Program-made: the position numbers and the translations under genes
Shown here: in pieces, positions 59,981 to 64,000 of the stretch
Numbering within the stretch: the stretch's first letter is position 1
Layout of the letters: every line of letters starts with the position of its first letter
Notes under the pieces: model-generated
What the model saw: the letters and a program-made list of their open reading frames with translations, nothing else
Databases searched by the model: none
Told to the model about the DNA's origin: nothing
Assembly (NCBI GenBank): GCA_950054155.1
Contig: CATLOT010000015.1
Coordinates: 1 to 64,000, forward strand
Direction of reading: 5' to 3'
DNA: 64,000 nt
Origin: an uncultured Bacteriovoracaceae bacterium
Lineage (GTDB): Bacteria; Bdellovibrionota; Bacteriovoracia; Bacteriovoracales; Bacteriovoracaceae

Positions 59981-62900
59981 CTAGAAAACACCCTGCTTAA
60001 TCTGAATTCCAGATTTGTGAGTCGGAGCAGGCTGAAATGGCTGCCTTCCACGACCTTGCTGGCGTCTTTGACCAGGAGGTGGAGGTAAGGTGACGTCTTC
60101 ATCTTCTGAGTCATCATCACTACCATATTCTTGATATCCACCACCATCATCATCGTCAGGTGTCGGTGTCGGGGTCGGGGTGGGCTCAGCATCAGTTTGG
60201 TCAGGATCAGTTTGATCACCTGGACCTGGTGAGAGCTCCCCATTATCAACTCCTGTTCTCTCGTCTCCATCATCTAGCTCATTTGCAGCTCTTCCTGCAG
60301 CTCTAGCCGTTTCATAACCAGAGTTCAGAAGACGGCGAGCACTAATGGCAACTCTATTTCGCTTAAGAGCACTCAAAGAAATTCTCTTAGGACTGCGCAT
60401 TCCTTTTCCAAGGACTTTAATGAAGTCACGACCTCTTTCCACAATTCTAAAAGGTCCTTTTCCAAGATTTTCAAAGAAGCGCATGGAGTCTGTAGTCGTT
60501 CTAATATTTTCTTTTGTTCCTCCAACAGCATCAGCAATATCGTCTCCATACTTAAAGTCGATGACATAATCACCTTTTATGAGTTCATCAAACTCTCTGG
60601 CCGAAGTCGTCCAAGGAGACAAACGGCTTACAATGGAAAGGTCATCGATATCAGCAAGACGAATACGGAAGATGCTTCCATCGGCCGCCTCAAAGATAGC
60701 GTACTCTCCATCAATACGTTTAAAAGTTCCAGAGACATTGACACCATCTTTGGTCTTAAAGCTAACTTGATATCCCTCTTTAAAGAAAGCTGCAAAGTTA
60801 TCAGGAACACCTTCAGGCGCCTTACCAATTCTTGCTACTTCAAAATTTTCAAGTCTTCTTGGTGTTCTTACTCGTGGTGCACTGTCAGCGAGTGAACCAT
60901 CAATATAAGGAGATTCAATTCGTCCCGCGATAGGCTCGGCCTTAACAACATCTGTCGCCCCATCAACAAGATCCCCCTGATGAAGGTAGGGAACGACATC
61001 TGTAGATGGCTCAACTTTGGCTACTGCTCGTGAACTTTCTAAAGTTATTGCTGGCTCCGCAAGAGAACCTTCAATAACAGGAGACTCTAATTTCCCCGCG
61101 ATAGGTTCAGCGCGAGCAACATCACTGCCACCTTCAAGAACCTCGCCCGTGTGGACATAAGGGACCACTTCACGTCCAGTGGCCTCAGCGATATCGCGTG
61201 AACCGGCCACAGCTGGAACTTCGGCGGGAATTGCTGGAATCTCCCCACTTCCTCCCCGAACAACAACAGCGCGGTTTCGAGGAACAGTTGCCCTTAAAGC
61301 GATACTGTCTCTATTTATGTCTCTGAAACGAAAAGGCTTCTCCACCAATTTACCGTCGACCATAACTTCTAAAATGATCGATTGATTATTAAGACGTACA
61401 AACTTTCCGAATTTAGGAGCACCACCACCTGGGGCAGTAAAGGCTACAGAGTCACCGGGGTTTAATCCCTCAAAATCAGCACGACCTGGTCTTGCAATTC
61501 CTTGGCTAGGACGACCAATAACAGCACCTTCTTCAATTCGAAGTGTAGTGGAATCAATATTTCTAAAGCGTACCGTCTCAACTCCCTTATCAGTTTTAAT
61601 AACAACAGACTCGTTGTTAATATCAATGACACGTCCACGTGTGGGCTTAGTTCCCGCAGGGCTTGTAAAAGAGATTACTTTATCAACAATATCATCGGGG
61701 AAATTTCCTCGACCGGGAACCACTCTTCTAGTGCTATCAACATCAACACGGGGTGCACTCTCAAGACGAGGCGCCGCTGGTTGAAGAGGGGTCTCTCCCG
61801 TGACTTTTATGGCATCAATTCGCGTGGCTGGCGCAGGTAATCCCCGCACAGGCTCTGGTGCTGGAAGAGCTTTTGGCGCTTCGGCCACAGCCTCAACACG
61901 CCTCGCAGGAAGAGTATTCTGACGAAGAACAATCGCACGATCAGGCGCAATTGGCTCAAGACGCGAGGTCGGTCCTTGAGGACGAACAACAGGTGTCTCT
62001 GGTCTGACTGCAGGAAGCGATGGATCTCGTACCACCAGTGCTCCCCCTGGTGCCTTTGGCGCCACGGCGGCATCTGGACGAACTGCAGGCAATGAAGGCT
62101 CTCTAACAACAAGTGCGCGATCTGGAGCGATCGGTTCAAGACGCGAAGCTGGTCCTTGGGGACGAACAACTGGCGTGTCCGGTCTCACAGCAGGAAGAGA
62201 AGGATCTCTTACAACGAGATCACCACCCGGTGCTTTCGGTGCTGTTACAGCATCTGGGCGAACAGCGGGTAATGAAGGCTCTCTTACGACAAGAGCCCGC
62301 TCTGGAGCAATAGGATCAAGTCGTGAGGCAGGTCCTTGTGGCCTAAGCACAGGTGAATCAACATTGGATCTTATAACGGGTGCAGCATCATCAAATGCAG
62401 AAAAAGATGGTATTTCATCCAGGTTCTTAGGTGCACTTATATCCGTCGTAATCGACGAAAGAGAAATTTCGACATCTGGTGATTCAACAAGTTTTGCATC
62501 AGACGCATCAACTCTTCCCGTTACACTTGTAATTCCAGGACCACCATCCGCTTCTTCGGCGACCTTAACATAGTCAGGGACAATATCGGCAGCAACCTCA
62601 GCAGTATCATCACCCGCAGAGATGACATCATCACTCGCAGCGACTGCACTTGGCTCTTCAGCCCTTTTAAAGAGAGCATCGATATCATTTTCAAGAATAT
62701 CATAAGAGAGAACTTCATCATTGCCGTCACGACGATAGAGAAGCTTCCCATCTGCATAGCCCTCAACTTTTATCGCGACATCTTGACCGTCTTCAACAAT
62801 CTTTAGATCACTTGCCTGCTCTAATGAGTGCACTCTCTTCGCTAGCTCTAAAGCCTGAGAAGGAGACTTGCTCTTATTAAGTGCAAGATCAACAAAGTTA

Positions 62901-62989
62901 GCGAGTCCTTTACAACCAGCGGCTTCGATGTTGAAAGACATCAACATTATAAGAAGGACAAAGAATGTGTTCTTCATTTGTCTCATCAT
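59981..62989 (-). CDS. secreted repeat protein with SH3-like modules
   Basis: 1002 residues from ATG at 62989, overlapping the upstream stop (ATGA). An ATG at 62977 also gives a normal signal peptide (M-K-N-T-F-F-V-L-L-I). An acidic N-terminal region is followed by two and a half copies of a 60-residue repeat with R-E-P-S-L-P-A-V-R-P and R-P-Q-G-P-A-S-R-L. Three similar SH3/KOW-like units (G-R-V-I-D-I-N-N-E-S-V, F-G-K-F-V-R-L-N-N-Q-S-I, G-T-F-K-R-I-D-G-E-Y-A) come next, with a second repeat pair of about 68 residues among them. The tail has T-P-T-P and an acidic run. It is coupled to the next gene. No known family is recognised. Confidence 0.7.
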   Translation of the reverse strand: MMRQMKNTFFVLLIMLMSFNIEAAGCKGLANFVDLALNKSKSPSQALELAKRVHSLEQASDLKIVEDGQDVAIKVEGYADGKLLYRRDGNDEVLSYDILENDIDALFKRAEEPSAVAASDDVISAGDDTAEVAADIVPDYVKVAEEADGGPGITSVTGRVDASDAKLVESPDVEISLSSITTDISAPKNLDEIPSFSAFDDAAPVIRSNVDSPVLRPQGPASRLDPIAPERALVVREPSLPAVRPDAVTAPKAPGGDLVVRDPSLPAVRPDTPVVRPQGPASRLEPIAPDRALVVREPSLPAVRPDAAVAPKAPGGALVVRDPSLPAVRPETPVVRPQGPTSRLEPIAPDRAIVLRQNTLPARRVEAVAEAPKALPAPEPVRGLPAPATRIDAIKVTGETPLQPAAPRLESAPRVDVDSTRRVVPGRGNFPDDIVDKVISFTSPAGTKPTRGRVIDINNESVVIKTDKGVETVRFRNIDSTTLRIEEGAVIGRPSQGIARPGRADFEGLNPGDSVAFTAPGGGAPKFGKFVRLNNQSIILEVMVDGKLVEKPFRFRDINRDSIALRATVPRNRAVVVRGGSGEIPAIPAEVPAVAGSRDIAEATGREVVPYVHTGEVLEGGSDVARAEPIAGKLESPVIEGSLAEPAITLESSRAVAKVEPSTDVVPYLHQGDLVDGATDVVKAEPIAGRIESPYIDGSLADSAPRVRTPRRLENFEVARIGKAPEGVPDNFAAFFKEGYQVSFKTKDGVNVSGTFKRIDGEYAIFEAADGSIFRIRLADIDDLSIVSRLSPWTTSAREFDELIKGDYVIDFKYGDDIADAVGGTKENIRTTTDSMRFFENLGKGPFRIVERGRDFIKVLGKGMRSPKRISLSALKRNRVAISARRLLNSGYETARAAGRAANELDDGDERTGVDNGELSPGPGDQTDPDQTDAEPTPTPTPTPDDDDGGGYQEYGSDDDSEDEDVTLPPPPGQRRQQGRGRQPFQPAPTHKSGIQIKQGVF
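61890..62355 (-). repeat. tandem 180-base coding repeat
   Basis: About two and a half copies of a 180-base unit, each encoding 60 residues built of two related halves (R-E-P-S-L-P-A-V-R-P and R-D-P-S-L-P-A-V-R-P). Copies differ mainly in third positions, so they are old or selected at protein level. The unit boundary recurs near 61971, 62151 and 62331. Confidence 0.85.
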
Positions 62990-64000
62990 ACGCCACACAT
63001 CTCCGTACAGGCATCAAGACCCTTTTGAAAAAAGTCGGTCATTTCATCTGCACTCATCTTTTCAAGCTTTTTAAAGATTTCACTAGGCTTTTCTAACTTA
63101 GAAAGCTCTTTTAAAACTTTTTGAACATTGGCTTTACCCATAGTATTTTTGACTAAAGTGAGATTTTGCTTAAGTGGGCCACTTTTACGAATTAAGCTAT
63201 AAGCCTCTTTGATCTCTTTTAGAAATTGCATTCTCTCGGTCCCTTTAAGGTGACGAGCGATGGCCATTGCTCCCGGAACATCGAGAAGAGTAAAGCCGGC
63301 TGCAAAAGCAGCATTAAAGAGAGCATCCTCAGCTTCATCCATGGCAATAAGAAATTCATCTGCCGTCTCTTGATCCCCCGCTCCAGCAAGGTAAGAAGAA
63401 ATGAGTTCATCTCTTTGCTCAGCAGCTTGTAAATAACGGGTTCCATAGACGGTTGTCTCTGCTACACCATAAGCAAAACCGGCGACAGCTAAACCTTTAA
63501 AAGTGGCACCCGCTAAAGCAAAGGCTCCCACACTTGTGACCGTAGCGCCCGCGGCACCAGCAACAGCTCCGGTAAGAAGAGCGACAGCGCCAACACCAGT
63601 TACGACTAAAAGAGCGCCACCAACAACGAGCCCACCAAAGGCAATTGCTTTCCCCCAAGTGAAGCCCTCATTATCTTTTGCTTCTTGAGCAATATCACTA
63701 ATAACAGTACAAGCTTCATCAACTTTAGTCGGGTCCTTCATCAGAGACTGGCCAACGAGAACAGGGTTAGTCGCCACGATCTCTTTTAAACTTTCTCTTC
63801 GATTTTCAAGTATACTTGCTGGGCTTAACTTATTATTGTACCAAGCTGCATCTGGGGACATACGACTCATTTCGCTCTTACGAAGTGTCTCTTGATTATG
63901 AAGCTTTTGAACTTGCTCCATAACTCTTTCCTCTGCTTCTGAAATAGCTCCCCTAACATCATTTGTACTTATTGAAGTGTCATGAGTTTTAAAAGTTCCA
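62986..64000 (-). CDS. membrane-hairpin protein, 5' end outside window
   Basis: The frame is open to the right edge of the window, so the start is not seen; an internal ATG at 63921 gives 311 residues. Two long glycine- and alanine-rich hydrophobic stretches (A-F-G-G-L-V-V-G-G-A-L-L-V and A-V-A-G-A-A-G-A-T-V-T-S-V-G-A-F-A-L) form a membrane hairpin, followed by a soluble helical region ending C-T-E-M-C-G-V. Its stop overlaps the start of the repeat-protein gene. The two likely act together, and the role is unknown. Confidence 0.65.
   Translation of the reverse strand, partial: GTFKTHDTSISTNDVRGAISEAEERVMEQVQKLHNQETLRKSEMSRMSPDAAWYNNKLSPASILENRRESLKEIVATNPVLVGQSLMKDPTKVDEACTVISDIAQEAKDNEGFTWGKAIAFGGLVVGGALLVVTGVGAVALLTGAVAGAAGATVTSVGAFALAGATFKGLAVAGFAYGVAETTVYGTRYLQAAEQRDELISSYLAGAGDQETADEFLIAMDEAEDALFNAAFAAGFTLLDVPGAMAIARHLKGTERMQFLKEIKEAYSLIRKSGPLKQNLTLVKNTMGKANVQKVLKELSKLEKPSEIFKKLEKMSADEMTDFFQKGLDACTEMCGV

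Noticed and set aside
61890-62355. Possible CRISPR-like or satellite repeat
   Set aside because: Repeats are 180 bases, in frame and encode a conserved 60-residue unit; there are no short spacers.

Overview
The window is AT-rich bacterial chromosome, densely coding on both strands. Paralogue content points to a Bdellovibrionota-type bacterium, probably near Bacteriovorax/Halobacteriovorax. The signs are a TIGR02147/DUF4423 regulator paired with a secreted partner, many secreted proteins with no recognisable homologue, a giant gingipain-like surface protease, an ImuB-ImuC mutasome pair, and a mix of Rrf2, ECF and two-component regulators. This taxonomic placement is inference; no rRNA or tRNA gene was seen.

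Layout. Bases 1-1265 are an accessory or junction segment: an IS3 transposase end, an orphan protein, an N-terminally truncated recombinase-like fragment and a bidirectional terminator. Bases 1476-4545 hold an effector-binding protein and a nitric-oxide module. In that module an NsrR-type regulator, a ferredoxin-type flavin reductase and a group I truncated haemoglobin are divergent from a DUF1971 (YeaR-like) protein and a group II truncated haemoglobin, with a perfect 8+8 bp inverted repeat between them. Bases 4552-9187 carry Rnk, YaiI, a TIGR02147 regulator with a degenerate metzincin-like secreted partner, and a large secreted protein with one CxxCH motif.

Bases 9217-15084 form a peptide/amide-ligase locus: a deoxyhypusine-synthase-like enzyme, an ATP-grasp ligase and a GNAT-peptidase C39 fusion, divergent from an RLAN-RimK ligase coupled to a membrane protein. 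Bases 15222-25416 are mostly metabolic: PhyH and SDR enzymes, a chimeric pseudogene, a solute-binding protein, NhaC, an alcohol dehydrogenase, a thioesterase/flavin reductase/FAD oxidoreductase operon behind a cobalamin-type riboswitch, an old yellow enzyme and guanine deaminase.

Bases 25423-33649 are an ECF sigma-ChrR stress locus driving a seven-gene membrane-lipid operon (DUF1295-NTF2 fusion, FAD oxidoreductase, DUF1365, two cyclopropane-synthase-like methyltransferases, a desaturase and a chalcone-isomerase-like protein). Bases 33794-40406 encode envelope proteases and signalling proteins, and 40523-50455 a 3310-residue C25 (gingipain) surface protein with a Cys-containing C-terminal sorting-type tail.

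Bases 50770-54397 are the most notable region. They look like an unusual RiPP cluster: a 58-residue two-Cys precursor, an HprK-like kinase, an S26-type peptidase, a nucleotidyltransferase-like protein on the opposite strand, a PqqD-like carrier and a radical SAM/SPASM enzyme. Bases 54394-64000 hold a secreted metallopeptidase, ImuC and ImuB behind a promoter with an operator-like dyad, a 1005-residue repeat protein, and a membrane-hairpin protein running off the right edge.
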